Assembly: GCF_030252325.1 (NCBI RefSeq)
Contig: NZ_CP126981.1
Span: 2,604,001-2,668,000, forward strand
DNA: 64,000 nt
From: Candidatus Mycobacterium wuenschmannii
GTDB taxonomy: Bacteria > Actinomycetota > Actinomycetes > Mycobacteriales > Mycobacteriaceae
Direction: 5' to 3'
Under the pieces are notes generated by a model. It saw only the letters and a program-made list of their open reading frames with translations, was not told where the DNA came from and did not search any database. Of this stretch, positions 37,629 to 45,871 are shown in pieces (position 1 is the stretch's first letter; the number at the start of each line of letters is the position of its first letter). Position numbers and translations under genes: made by a program.

Positions 37629-37639
37629 TAGCGGCGCTA
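37629..37639. promoter_or_regulatory. TetR operator (site 2)
   Basis: TAGCGGCGCTA is a perfect 5-bp inverted repeat around one base, sharing the TAGCG arms of the site at 37593. It lies 30 bases before the TetR start. Confidence 0.55.
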
Positions 37640-37668
37640 GCATTCGTATCGCCGCTAACATCATCGAT

Positions 37669-38247
37669 ATGGCCATCGACGACCGCCGGACGCGCGAGCG
37701 CGCCGCCCGCCGCGACCTGATCACCGCCACCGCGCGCACGATCGCCGAAGCGGAGGGTTGGGACGCGGTGACCACCCGGCGGCTGTCTGCCGAGATCGAG
37801 TACAGCCAGCCCGTGCTCTACAAGCACTTCGCCGGCATGGAGGGCATCGTCGCGTCGGTCGCCGTTCAGGGCTTCGCCGAGCTCGGCGACGCGCTGGCCG
37901 CGGCGCGCGCCCCGGCCACCGACGGCCACGACGCGCTGTCCCGAGTTGCCCACGCGTTCATCGGTTTTGCCCGCGACAACCCCGCGCTGTTCGACGCGAT
38001 GTTCACCCGGGCGACCACCCTGGCGTTCGCCGCCGACGACACCCCACCCGAGCTCAACAACGCGTTCGACGAGCTGCGCGCGGCGGTCGAACAAATCGCC
38101 GGGAATCGCGACCCCGACACCCTCGCCGAAGTGGTCTGGGCCGCCCTGCACGGGCTCATCACCCTCGATCGCAGCGGGCGCCTACGCCCGGACTTTCATG
38201 ACGATCGCATCGAGACTCTGGTCGCCGACATCTGCGGGAGCCTGTGA
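37669..38247 (+). CDS. TetR-family repressor
   Basis: A 192-residue TetR regulator. The N-terminal HTH is RRDLITATARTIAEAEGWDA, then LSAEIEYSQPVLYKHFAGME; the C-terminal WHG-type ligand domain ends WAALHGLITLDRSGRL. The ATG at 37669 is the start; frames open upstream overlap the DUF1772 gene. It very likely represses itself and the divergent DUF1772-nitroreductase pair through the TTAGCG palindromes. It is followed by the FAD oxidoreductase-sigma factor operon, which has its own leader. Confidence 0.88.
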   Translation: MAIDDRRTRERAARRDLITATARTIAEAEGWDAVTTRRLSAEIEYSQPVLYKHFAGMEGIVASVAVQGFAELGDALAAARAPATDGHDALSRVAHAFIGFARDNPALFDAMFTRATTLAFAADDTPPELNNAFDELRAAVEQIAGNRDPDTLAEVVWAALHGLITLDRSGRLRPDFHDDRIETLVADICGSL

Positions 38248-38323
38248 GCCTGGTCACAAGCTGTCACAGCGACGCTCCCGGCGGTGTCTTGAGGGCATCA
38301 CACCCGCGAGACAGGAGACACCC

Positions 38324-39502
38324 ATGACCGCCCAGCGCACTCACATCGTCGTGATCGGCGGCGGCTACGCCGGCACGCTGGCCGCCAACCACCTGCGCCT
38401 CAACGCCGATGCCGTAGACATCACCGTGGTCAACCCGCGGCCGAAATTCGTCGAGCGCATCCGGCTGCACCAGATGGTCGCCGGCAGCGGCAGCGCCGCT
38501 GTCGACTACGGCACGCTGCTCGGCGAGGGCGTCCGGTTGGTGGTCGACAACGCCGACCGGATCGACACCGCCCTCGGAACGGTTGAGCTGGCTTCCGGCG
38601 AAAACCTGGACTACGACTACCTCATCTATGCGGTCGGCAGCACCGGCGTGGTCCCGGCCGCGGTGCCCGGGGCGGTCGAATACGCCTATCCGATCGCTGA
38701 ATTCGAACAGGCCGAGCGACTGCACGCTGCGCTCGACGAACTACACCCCGACGCGCCCATCATCGTCGTCGGTGCCGGGCTGACCGGCATCGAGACCGCA
38801 TCCGAACTGGCCGAGCAGGGCCGGCGGGTGCATCTGGTCTGCGGCGGAACGTTGGGCCCTTCGCTGAGTGCGCCCGGCCGCCGCTCGGTGGCGAAATGGT
38901 TGCGCCGCCTGGGCGTCGACGTGCTGGAGGCCGCGCGGGTCGCCGAGGTCCATCGCGACGGGGTGCTGTTGGACGACGGCGCCGTGTTGCGCAGCGCGGC
39001 CACCGTGTGGACTGCGGGCTTCGGGGTGCCGGAGTTGGCCGCCCGCAGCGGACTGCCCACCGATGCGCTGGGCCGATTGCTCACCGATGAGACACTGACC
39101 TGCGTGGACAACCCACGCATCGTCGCGGCCGGTGACGCCGCCGCGCCGTCGGGCCAGCCGCTGCGGATGAGCTGCCAGGCCGCGATCCCGCTGGGCGCGC
39201 AGGCCGCCAACACGGTGCTCAGCCGGATTGCCGGCACCCCGGCCGCGGGCATCAACCAAGCCTTCACCGGCCAGTGCATCAGCATCGGACGCAAGTACGC
39301 GACCGTGCAATTGGCCCGCTCCGACGACACCCCACTGAACCTGTTCATCGGCGGCCGGGTCGCCGCCTCGATCAAGGAAATGGTCTGCAAGGGCACGGTG
39401 TGGGGCATCCGCAAGGAGGCCGCCAAGCCGGGTTGGTACCGCTGGCTCAAGGGCGGCAAGCGGGCGCAGCGACTGGCCGACGAGGCGGTGCCGGTGTCGT
39501 GA
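38324..39502 (+). CDS. FAD-dependent NAD(P)H oxidoreductase linked to ECF sigma factor
   Basis: A 392-residue flavoprotein of the type II NADH dehydrogenase/AIF superfamily. The N-terminal FAD motif is THIVVIGGGYAGTLAANHL, the NADH motif PIIVVGAGLTGIETASELAE lies near residue 140, and VDNPRIVAAGDAA is the second FAD contact. No C-terminal membrane anchor is evident. The ATG follows GACAGGAGACACCC. Its stop overlaps the GTG of the sigma factor gene, so the two are translationally coupled. Oxidoreductases are among the known partners of ECF41-type sigma factors, and this one may be the main target of its neighbour. Confidence 0.87.
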   Translation: MTAQRTHIVVIGGGYAGTLAANHLRLNADAVDITVVNPRPKFVERIRLHQMVAGSGSAAVDYGTLLGEGVRLVVDNADRIDTALGTVELASGENLDYDYLIYAVGSTGVVPAAVPGAVEYAYPIAEFEQAERLHAALDELHPDAPIIVVGAGLTGIETASELAEQGRRVHLVCGGTLGPSLSAPGRRSVAKWLRRLGVDVLEAARVAEVHRDGVLLDDGAVLRSAATVWTAGFGVPELAARSGLPTDALGRLLTDETLTCVDNPRIVAAGDAAAPSGQPLRMSCQAAIPLGAQAANTVLSRIAGTPAAGINQAFTGQCISIGRKYATVQLARSDDTPLNLFIGGRVAASIKEMVCKGTVWGIRKEAAKPGWYRWLKGGKRAQRLADEAVPVS

Positions 39503-40401
39503 CCGCCACCGACGAGCACGCCGAACGGTTCATGCTGCTGCGCCCGCTGCTGTTCACCATCGCGTACGAAATCCTCGGCTCGACAACCGAATCCGACGAT
39601 GTGCTGCAGGACAGCTACCTGCGCTGGGCCGACGTCGATCTCGACAGCGTGCAGGACACCAAGGCCTATCTGGCCCGGCTGGTCACCCGCCAGGCGCTCA
39701 ACGCGCTCCGGGCAGGTGCCCGGCGCCGGGAGGACTACGTCGGCCCGTGGCTGCCCGAACCGCTGCTGCTCGACGAGCAGGACCCGTCGGCCGATGTCGT
39801 GCTGGCCGAATCGGTTTCGATGGCGATGCTCGTCCTACTGGAGACGCTCAGCCCCGACGAGCGTGCGGTGTTCGTGCTGCGCGAGACCTTCGGCTTCGAC
39901 TACGGCGAAATCGCCTCTGCGGTCGGCAAATCCGAGCCGGCCGTGCGCCAGGTCGCCCATCGGGCCCGGGAACACGTGCAGGCCCGGCGCAAGCGCTTCG
40001 CGCCCGCCGACCCCGAGCAGAACACCCGGATCGCCGCGGAGTTCATGGCCGCAGCGGCCGGCGGCGACGTCGCGGCGGTGATGTCGATGCTGGCCCCCGA
40101 CGTGGTGTGGACCGCCGACAGCAACGGCAAGGCCAGCGCGGCGCGGCGGCCGGTGGTCGGCGCCGACAAGGTCGCCCGCGCGATCGTCGGGTTGATCGGC
40201 CGTGGCCTGCAGATGCCAGACGTGCGGGCCGAGATGGTGGTCTGCAACGCTGCCCCTGCGGTCCTGCTGTACGCCGCCGACAAGTTGGAAGGCGTTTTCA
40301 CCGTCGAGATAGTCGACGGCAAGATCGCCAACTTCTACGCGATGCGCAATCCCGACAAGCTGGCGGCGGTCACCACCGCACGCAAAATCAGCCGCGGCTG
40401 A
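39499..40401 (+). CDS. ECF41-like RNA polymerase sigma factor (SigJ-like) with SnoaL-type C-terminus
   Basis: A 300-residue ECF sigma factor. Region 2 (about 10-75) has RPLLFTIAYEILGSTTESDD and YLRWADVDLD; region 4 (about 110-170) has LETLSPDERAVFVLRETFGF and SEPAVRQVAHRAREHV. A C-terminal SnoaL-like domain (about 180-300) ends in NPDKLAAV. ECF41 proteins use this C-terminal domain instead of an anti-sigma factor. Their hallmark DGGGK motif appears here as ADSNGKASAARRPVVG, a degenerate version. The GTG at 39499 overlaps the oxidoreductase stop. Confidence 0.87.
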   Translation: MTATDEHAERFMLLRPLLFTIAYEILGSTTESDDVLQDSYLRWADVDLDSVQDTKAYLARLVTRQALNALRAGARRREDYVGPWLPEPLLLDEQDPSADVVLAESVSMAMLVLLETLSPDERAVFVLRETFGFDYGEIASAVGKSEPAVRQVAHRAREHVQARRKRFAPADPEQNTRIAAEFMAAAAGGDVAAVMSMLAPDVVWTADSNGKASAARRPVVGADKVARAIVGLIGRGLQMPDVRAEMVVCNAAPAVLLYAADKLEGVFTVEIVDGKIANFYAMRNPDKLAAVTTARKISRG

Positions 40402-40422
40402 GATTTCTGCCAAGCTAGGGGC

Positions 40423-41676
40423 GTGCGAATCGACCGGCTCGGCGATCTGGGCAGCCCCCACGAAGTGCTGCGTGCCGTCGCCGATGCCACGAAACGGCTG
40501 GATCTGCCGCCACCGGCGGCTCTGACCGGCCAGTGGTTCGGTGCCCTGGCAGTGATCGCGCCGAGCCTGTCGGTACAGCCCGTCGACGCCACGGAGGCCT
40601 TCGATGTGCGGCCCGGCTCGCACAGCACCACGATCGGCGGCGGCTGGATCGGCTATCTGTCCTACCCCGATCCGGGTGTCGACGGACAGCCCGCGCGAAT
40701 TCCCGAGGCCGCCGGCGGCTGGACCGATTGCGTGCTGCGCTGCGACCGTGATCGGCAGTGGTGGTTCGAGAGCCTGTCCGGGGCGCCGGTGCCCGGTTGG
40801 CTCGCCGAGGCGCTGACGTCACCGACGCCGGCCCGCGCGTACCGGATCGACTGGGACGCCGCCGACCGCGCTGCCCATCGAGCCGGAGTCTTGGCCTGCC
40901 TGGAGGCCATTCGCGCCGGCGAGGTCTACCAGGCCTGCGTGTGCACGCAATTCACCGGCACCCTCGCCGGCGACCCGCTGGACTTCTTCCTCGACGGCGT
41001 CGCCCGCACGGCGCCGGCCCGCGCGGCCTATCTGGCCGGTGGTTGGGGCGCGGTGGCCTCGCTGTCGCCGGAGCTGTTCCTCAGTCGCCGTGGGGATTTG
41101 GTGACCTCGAGCCCGATCAAGGGCACGCTGCCGCTGTCTGCTCCCCCGTCGGCCCTACGCGCGTCGACCAAGGACGTCGCGGAGAACGTGATGATCGTCG
41201 ACCTGGTGCGCAACGACCTGGGCCGGGTCGCGGTGACCGGATCGGTCACCGTGCCCGAGTTGCTGGTGGTGCGTCCCGCGCCCGGGGTGTGGCACCTGGT
41301 GTCGACGGTCGCGGCGCAGGTGCCGATCGGGCTGGCCACCACCGCACTGCTGGACGCGACCTTCCCGCCGGCGTCCATCACCGGCACCCCGAAAATTCGT
41401 GCCCGCCAGCTCATCTGGCAGTGGGAGCGGTCCAGGCGCGGCGTCTATTGCGGCACAGTCGGTTTGGCGTCACCGGTGGCGGGCTGCGAGCTGAACGTCG
41501 CGATCCGAACGGTGGAGTTCGACGCCACCGGCAACGCGGTGCTGGGTTCCGGCGGCGGGATCACCGCCGACTCCGACCCCGACGCCGAGTGGGAGGAGTG
41601 CCTGCACAAGGCCGCCCCGATCATCGGCGCCTCAGTCGCGGGCGCGCAGCACCGCGTCGTAGAGCTCACGCCGTGA
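40423..41676 (+). CDS. pabB: Aminodeoxychorismate synthase component I
   Basis: A 417-residue chorismate-using enzyme making the folate precursor 4-amino-4-deoxychorismate. Catalytic-domain motifs are EVYQACVCTQF, LSPELFLSRRGDLVTSSPIKGT, KDVAENVMIVDLVRNDLGRV, PPASITGTPKIRARQLI, and YCGTVGLASP with GSGGGITADSDPDAEW. It is about 40 residues shorter than M. tuberculosis PabB (458) at the N-terminus. The start is GTG at 40423. Its 3' end overlaps the convergent rsmI gene by 45 bases. Confidence 0.93.
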   Translation: MRIDRLGDLGSPHEVLRAVADATKRLDLPPPAALTGQWFGALAVIAPSLSVQPVDATEAFDVRPGSHSTTIGGGWIGYLSYPDPGVDGQPARIPEAAGGWTDCVLRCDRDRQWWFESLSGAPVPGWLAEALTSPTPARAYRIDWDAADRAAHRAGVLACLEAIRAGEVYQACVCTQFTGTLAGDPLDFFLDGVARTAPARAAYLAGGWGAVASLSPELFLSRRGDLVTSSPIKGTLPLSAPPSALRASTKDVAENVMIVDLVRNDLGRVAVTGSVTVPELLVVRPAPGVWHLVSTVAAQVPIGLATTALLDATFPPASITGTPKIRARQLIWQWERSRRGVYCGTVGLASPVAGCELNVAIRTVEFDATGNAVLGSGGGITADSDPDAEWEECLHKAAPIIGASVAGAQHRVVELTP

Positions 41677-42468
41677 CACCGCTCCCGGTGTAGCCGAAAT
41701 AACCTGCGCGCAAGCGTCTTTGACGCCCATCCCGTCGTCGATCAATGCCACCGCCTGGGCCACCAGTGTCGGCAGGTCCGTCTTCAGCACCGCGCCGGCC
41801 AGCACCACGGTGATCTCGCCGAGCACCTCACCGGCGGCCCACTCCGCCAGCTCGTGCAGCGACCCGCGCAGCACCTCCTCGTGCACCTTGGTCAGCTCGC
41901 GGCATACCGCGGCGCGGCGGTCGCCGCCGAGTTCGGCGACCGCGTCCTCGAGGCACGCCTGCAAGCGCCGCGGCGACTCGAAGAACACCGTCGTGCGCTG
42001 CTCAGTCGCCAGCGACGCCAGCCAGCTGCGGCGCGCGCCCTGTTTGCGCGGTGCGAACCCCTCGAAGCAGAACCGCTCCGACGGCAGGCCGGACACCGCC
42101 AGCGCGGTAGTCACCGCCGACGGTCCGGGCAGACACTGCACCGCGATGCCCGCATCCACGCACGCCGCCACCAGCCGGTGCCCCGGGTCGCTGATCAACG
42201 GCATCCCGGCATCGCTGACCACCAACGCCGTCGCGCCGGCGGTGAGCTGCTCGACCAGTTGCGGCACCCGAGCGGCCTCGTTGTGGTCGAAGAGGCTGAT
42301 CACCTTGCCGCCGATCTCCACGTCGAGCGCCTTGGCCAGGATCCGCAGCCGACGGGTGTCCTCGGCGGCGACGATGTCTGCCGTAGCCAGCGCCGCAATC
42401 AGCCGCGCCGACGCGTCGGCCGGTTGACCAAGCGGCGTGGCACCCAGCAGCAGTCGGCCGGTCGTCAT
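41632..42468 (-). CDS. rsmI: 16S rRNA (cytidine-1402-2'-O)-methyltransferase
   Basis: A 278-residue tetrapyrrole-methylase-fold enzyme. Visible are LLLGATPLGQPADASARLIA (usually GTPIGN, here GATPLGQ), DIVAAEDTRRLRILAKAL, VVSDAGMPLISDPGHRLV, CLPGPSAVTTALAVSGL and FFESPRRLQACL. It methylates the ribose of C1402 in the decoding centre. Start ATG 42468 (MTTGRLLLG); frames open upstream lie in the pmt leader. It is divergent from pmt, with 25 bases between starts, and convergent with pabB, exactly as Rv1003 relates to Rv1002c and Rv1005c. Rv1004c has no counterpart here. Confidence 0.93.
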   Translation of the reverse strand: MTTGRLLLGATPLGQPADASARLIAALATADIVAAEDTRRLRILAKALDVEIGGKVISLFDHNEAARVPQLVEQLTAGATALVVSDAGMPLISDPGHRLVAACVDAGIAVQCLPGPSAVTTALAVSGLPSERFCFEGFAPRKQGARRSWLASLATEQRTTVFFESPRRLQACLEDAVAELGGDRRAAVCRELTKVHEEVLRGSLHELAEWAAGEVLGEITVVLAGAVLKTDLPTLVAQAVALIDDGMGVKDACAQVISATPGAVSRRELYDAVLRARD

Positions 42469-42493
42469 GAGCCACAGCCTACGATCGGACCCG

Positions 42494-44044
42494 ATGACCA
42501 TCACCGAGCCCGACGACCTCGTCGCGCAGGACGCTGTTCCGGTGATCAGCCCCGGGCCGCTCGCCCCGGCACCCGATTTCGGCCCGGTCGACCGGCTCGA
42601 GGGCTGGGTGGTCACCGCCGTCGTCACCGCACTGGCGGCACTGACCCGAACGATCAACCTCGGGTCCCCCACCGACGCCGGCACCCCGATCTTCGACGAG
42701 AAGCACTACGCGCCGCAGGCCTGGCAGCTGCTGCACAACCACGGCGTCGAGGACAACCCTGGCTACGGCCTCGTCGTGCATCCGCCGGTGGGCAAGCAAC
42801 TGATCGCGATGGGCGAGGCGCTGTTCGGCTACACCGGGCTGGGCTGGCGGTTCACCGGCGCGATCCTCGGCACGATCATGGTGGCGCTGGTGGTGCGGAT
42901 CGTGCGACGGATCAGCCGCTCGACACTCGTCGGCGCCATCGCGGGATTGCTGGTGATCGCCGACGGCGTCAGCTTCGTGGTGGCCCGCACCGCGCTGCTC
43001 GACGGATACCTCGCGTTCCTGGTACTGGCCGCGTTCGGCGCGCTGATCGTCGACCGCGATCAGGTCCGCGAACGACTACACGTCGCGTACACCGAGGGCC
43101 GCATCGGCGACACCGTGTGGGGCCCGCGGCTGGGCGTGCGGTGGTGGCGGTTCGGCGCCGGCGTACTACTCGGATTGGCTTGTGGGACAAAATGGTCCGG
43201 CCTCTACTTCGTGGTCTTCTTCGGGTTGATGTCACTCGGTTTCGACGTCGCGGCGCGCCGGCAGTACCGGGTGCTGCGGCCGTGGCTGGGCACCGTGCGC
43301 CGCGACCTGTTCCCAACGGCCTACGCGCTGTTGCTGATTCCGTTCGGGGTCTACCTGGCCAGCTATGCGCCCTGGTTCGCCTCTGAGACGGCCATCGATC
43401 GCCACGAGGTCGGCCAGTCGGTCGGATGGCACTCGAATGTTCCACTGCCCGACGCGATTCGCTCGTTGTGGCACTACACCTACAACGCGTATCACTTCCA
43501 CGCCGGCCTGACGAACTCCGCGGGAAACTATCACCCGTGGGAGTCCAAGCCGTGGGCCTGGCCGATGTCGTTACGGCCGGTGCTCTATGCGATCGACCAG
43601 CAGAACGTGCCGGGTTGCGGCGCGCAGTCGTGCGTCAAAGCGGTGATGCTGGTGGGCACCCCGGCGATGTGGTGGATTTCGGTGCCCATGCTGCTGTACG
43701 CCGTATGGCGGATGTCGGTGCGCCGCGACTGGCGCTACGCCGCCGTCCTCGTCGGCTACTGCGCGGGATGGCTGCCGTGGTTCGCCGACATCGACCGTCA
43801 GATGTACTTCTTCTACGCGGCGACCATGGCGCCGTTCCTGGCGATGGGCATCGCGCTGATCCTCGGCGACATCCTTTACAAACCCGTTCAAGGCGCGGAG
43901 CGGCGCAGCCTCGGGCTCATCGTCGTATCCTGTTACGTCGCATTGGTTTTGACAAACTTTGCCTGGTTGTTCCCGATTCTCACCGGCCAGCCGATCTCGC
44001 AGAACACCTGGAACATGGAGATCTGGCTGCCCAGCTGGCGCTGA
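42494..44044 (+). CDS. pmt: Protein O-mannosyltransferase
   Basis: A 516-residue GT39 membrane enzyme (Rv1002c is 522). The N-terminal GTPIFDEKHYAPQAW contains the conserved Asp-Glu catalytic pair. Around ten transmembrane helices follow, with an extracytoplasmic loop containing SNVPLPDAIRSLWHYTYNAY. It transfers mannose from polyprenyl-phosphomannose to Ser/Thr of proteins crossing the membrane. ATG 42494 (MTITEPDDLV) is the start. Downstream lies the repeat-flanked DUF559 pseudogene; the arginine deiminase gene found next to pmt in M. tuberculosis is missing. Confidence 0.94.
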   Translation: MTITEPDDLVAQDAVPVISPGPLAPAPDFGPVDRLEGWVVTAVVTALAALTRTINLGSPTDAGTPIFDEKHYAPQAWQLLHNHGVEDNPGYGLVVHPPVGKQLIAMGEALFGYTGLGWRFTGAILGTIMVALVVRIVRRISRSTLVGAIAGLLVIADGVSFVVARTALLDGYLAFLVLAAFGALIVDRDQVRERLHVAYTEGRIGDTVWGPRLGVRWWRFGAGVLLGLACGTKWSGLYFVVFFGLMSLGFDVAARRQYRVLRPWLGTVRRDLFPTAYALLLIPFGVYLASYAPWFASETAIDRHEVGQSVGWHSNVPLPDAIRSLWHYTYNAYHFHAGLTNSAGNYHPWESKPWAWPMSLRPVLYAIDQQNVPGCGAQSCVKAVMLVGTPAMWWISVPMLLYAVWRMSVRRDWRYAAVLVGYCAGWLPWFADIDRQMYFFYAATMAPFLAMGIALILGDILYKPVQGAERRSLGLIVVSCYVALVLTNFAWLFPILTGQPISQNTWNMEIWLPSWR

Positions 44045-44063
44045 GCTCGCCCGCCGCCGCCGC

Positions 44064-44090
44064 CGCCGCGAAACAGAAGCCACGGTCGCG
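44064..44090 (+). repeat. 27-bp direct repeat, left copy
   Basis: This copy matches 45004-45030 in 26 of 27 bases (core GAAGCCACGGTCGCG). It lies 19 bases after the pmt stop and 72 before the DUF559 pseudogene. Its first 13 bases also occur inverted at 45058-45070. The repeat begins with CGCCGCGA and ends with TCGCG, so it can fold on itself. Confidence 0.75.
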
Positions 44091-44161
44091 AATTCCGGTT
44101 ATCCACAACCCTGGCTTCAGGTTGGCGCAGCATTGTCGCGTGACCCCGCATCATCGCCCGC

Positions 44162-45041
44162 ATGGATGCACCGATCGTCGGCAGCGAGGCGTTGGCCCGC
44201 GGCGCGCTCACCCGCGGACAACTGCGCTCGAATTACCGGCCCATTTTCCCGGATGTCTACCTGCCGAAGACGAGCGATCGAACGCTGGCGGCGCTGACCG
44301 TCGGCGCCTACCTGTGGTCCGGCCACCGGGCAACGATCACCGGGCGCGCCGCGGCGGCGTGGCACGGCGCGAGATGGGTCAGCGACACCGCACCGATCGA
44401 GATGCTTTGGCGCAACGCACACTGCCCGCCCGGCATCATCGCGCGCGACGAGCGGTTCGCTCGCGATGAGGTCGCCGTTGTCGGCGGTGTCCGGGTCGCG
44501 ACGCCTGCGCGCGTGGGTGTCGACCTCGCCCGCCACCTGATCGGGGCAACAGCCGTCGCGCATCTCGACGCGCTCGCTCGACGGACGCGTATTACGAAGC
44601 AGGAGTTGATAACTCTGCTCGAGCGGTATCCCGGGGCGCGTGGCAACAAGCTCGCGCGGTCATCCATCGAGGGCGATGGACGCCGGTGCGGAATCGCCGA
44701 AGGAATCGTGGTTGCGGCTGATACTGACGCAGGCCGGGTTGCCCCGGCCCGTCACGCAGATTCGCGTGAGCGACGGTCAGCAGGTCGCCTACCTCGACAT
44801 GGGTTGGGAAGATCCCATGGTGGCAGTGGAATACGACGGCGATCATCATCGCCTAGATCGTCAGCAGTACGTGAAGGACGTGCGACGGGCCGAGCTGCTC
44901 GACGGCCTCGGTTGGCTCGTCGTGCGGGTGATCAAGGAGGACCATCCACGGCAAATCGTGGGACGCGTCTCACGAGCGCTCGCCCAGCGCGGCTACGCAC
45001 CGGCGCCGCGAAACCGAAGCCACGGTCGCGGTGCGGCGTAA
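44162..45041 (+). pseudogene. DUF559 (Vsr-like endonuclease domain) protein, frameshifted
   Basis: Two frames together encode a mycobacterial DUF559 protein of about 292 residues. The first frame gives an AbiEi-like winged-helix N-terminal part (GALTRGQLRSNYRPIFPDVY, GRAAAAWHGARWVS) up to about LARSSIE. The C-terminal Vsr-like nuclease domain (ESPKESWLRLILTQAGLPRP, VAVEYDGDHHRLDRQQYVKD) is in another frame. Removing one G from GGG at 44671-44673 joins them smoothly as IEAMDAGAESPKESW. Either the gene is inactivated or there is a base-call error. The last 13 codons run through the right copy of the 27-bp repeat. Left uncorrected, the first frame continues into the soxR frame, which is an artefact. 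Confidence 0.8.
45004..45030 (+). repeat. 27-bp direct repeat, right copy
   Basis: This copy differs from 44064-44090 at one base. It encodes the last residues of the DUF559 pseudogene. Together with CTGTTTCGCGGCG at 45058-45070 it can form an 11-bp stem (CGCCGCGAAAC with GTTTCGCGGCG) just after the stop codon. Confidence 0.75.
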
Positions 45042-45073
45042 TTCACTGCCCTAGCGTCTGTTTCGCGGCGGCG

Positions 45074-45280
45074 CTAACTTCCGCCCAGCGAGCAGGCGTC
45101 GCGCACCTTCGGCGAATACGTCACGTCGCCGCACTCGCACTCCCACGTGGTGTGCCGGCCGCGACCGCAGGAGCACGACCGGCTCCCCACGATCATGTGG
45201 CCCGGCAGCAGCCAGTGGCCATTCGCGCAGCGATACGGACGTTTATCCGTATACAAGACGAGTTCGTCGTCAACATCCAT
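45074..45280 (-). CDS. Small cysteine-rich (zinc-ribbon-like) protein
   Basis: A 68-residue protein with paired cysteines: YRCANGHWLLPGH, RSCSCGRGRHTTWECECGDV, and a final Cys in RDACSLGG. The CxC and CxCG pairs plus His residues suggest a zinc-binding fold. The composition is unlike a shadow frame, and an ATG at 45280 follows GAGGGCGTGACT; a GTG at 45286 is also possible. It is divergent from soxR with 126 bases between starts. I do not recognise a named family; a role in redox or metal response is only a guess from position. Confidence 0.6.
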   Translation of the reverse strand: MDVDDELVLYTDKRPYRCANGHWLLPGHMIVGSRSCSCGRGRHTTWECECGDVTYSPKVRDACSLGGS

Positions 45281-45386
45281 AGTCACGCCCTCGACAGTGA
45301 CAGGTTCCGCGCACCATCGGCAGGGGCGGAGCCGGATCGTGATCGTTCGGTGTCCAAGCCCGCGCGTGTCGGTGACCTACCCAAAA

Positions 45387-45404
45387 CCTCAAGTATTGTT
45401 GCGG
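45387..45404 (+). promoter_or_regulatory. SoxR-box-like sequence before soxR
   Basis: CCTCAAGTATTGTTGCGG sits three bases before the soxR start. Its left half CCTCAAGT equals the left arm of the known SoxR operator, CCTCAAGTTAACTTGAGG; the right half matches 5 of 8. It could mediate autoregulation of soxR. Confidence 0.5.
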
Positions 45405-45406
45405 TT

Positions 45407-45841
45407 GTGCACGGCCAGGACCTCATTCTTCCCGGCGAACTCGCAGCCCGCGCCGGCGTCGCGGTCTCGGCGCTGCACTTCTACGAACGACAGGGGCTGA
45501 TCACCAGCACCCGCACGTCGGGCAACCAGCGCCGCTACGCGCGCGACACACTGCGCCGCGTCGCATTCGTCAAGATGTCACAGCGGCTGGGCATTCCGCT
45601 GGCACGTGTCCGCGACGCGCTGACCACGCTGCCCGCCAATCGCGTTCCCACGAGCCGGGATTGGGCCCGACTGTCGGCCGGCTGGCGCGCCGACCTCGAC
45701 GACCGGATCCTGCATCTGCAGCGACTGCGCGACAACCTCGCCGACTGCATCGGCTGCGGCTGCCTCAGCCTGAAAGCGTGCGCGCTGTTCAATCCCGACG
45801 ACGCGCTCGGCGCCGAAGGACCCGGTGCCGCCCTCCTGTGA
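45407..45841 (+). CDS. soxR: Redox-sensitive MerR-family activator SoxR
   Basis: A 144-residue MerR-type regulator. The N-terminal winged helix reads ELAARAGVAVSALHFYERQG and GNQRRYARDTLRRVAFVKMS, followed by a coiled dimerisation helix. The C-terminal cluster CIGCGCLSLKAC gives the four Cys (CX2CXCX5C) that ligate the 2Fe-2S centre diagnostic of SoxR. It responds to redox-cycling compounds. The start is GTG 45407 (MHGQDLILPG), with a sox box-like site directly before. It is divergent from the small Cys-rich gene and 30 bases ahead of the AlkB-like gene. Confidence 0.92.
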   Translation: MHGQDLILPGELAARAGVAVSALHFYERQGLITSTRTSGNQRRYARDTLRRVAFVKMSQRLGIPLARVRDALTTLPANRVPTSRDWARLSAGWRADLDDRILHLQRLRDNLADCIGCGCLSLKACALFNPDDALGAEGPGAALL

Positions 45842-45871
45842 ATCGAACAATTGTGCGATAAGATCGTGGCC

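Noticed and set aside
44162..45841. Single 559-residue protein joining DUF559 and SoxR
   Set aside because: The middle third is Arg-rich nonsense; it arises from the frameshift at 44671 running through to the soxR frame by chance.
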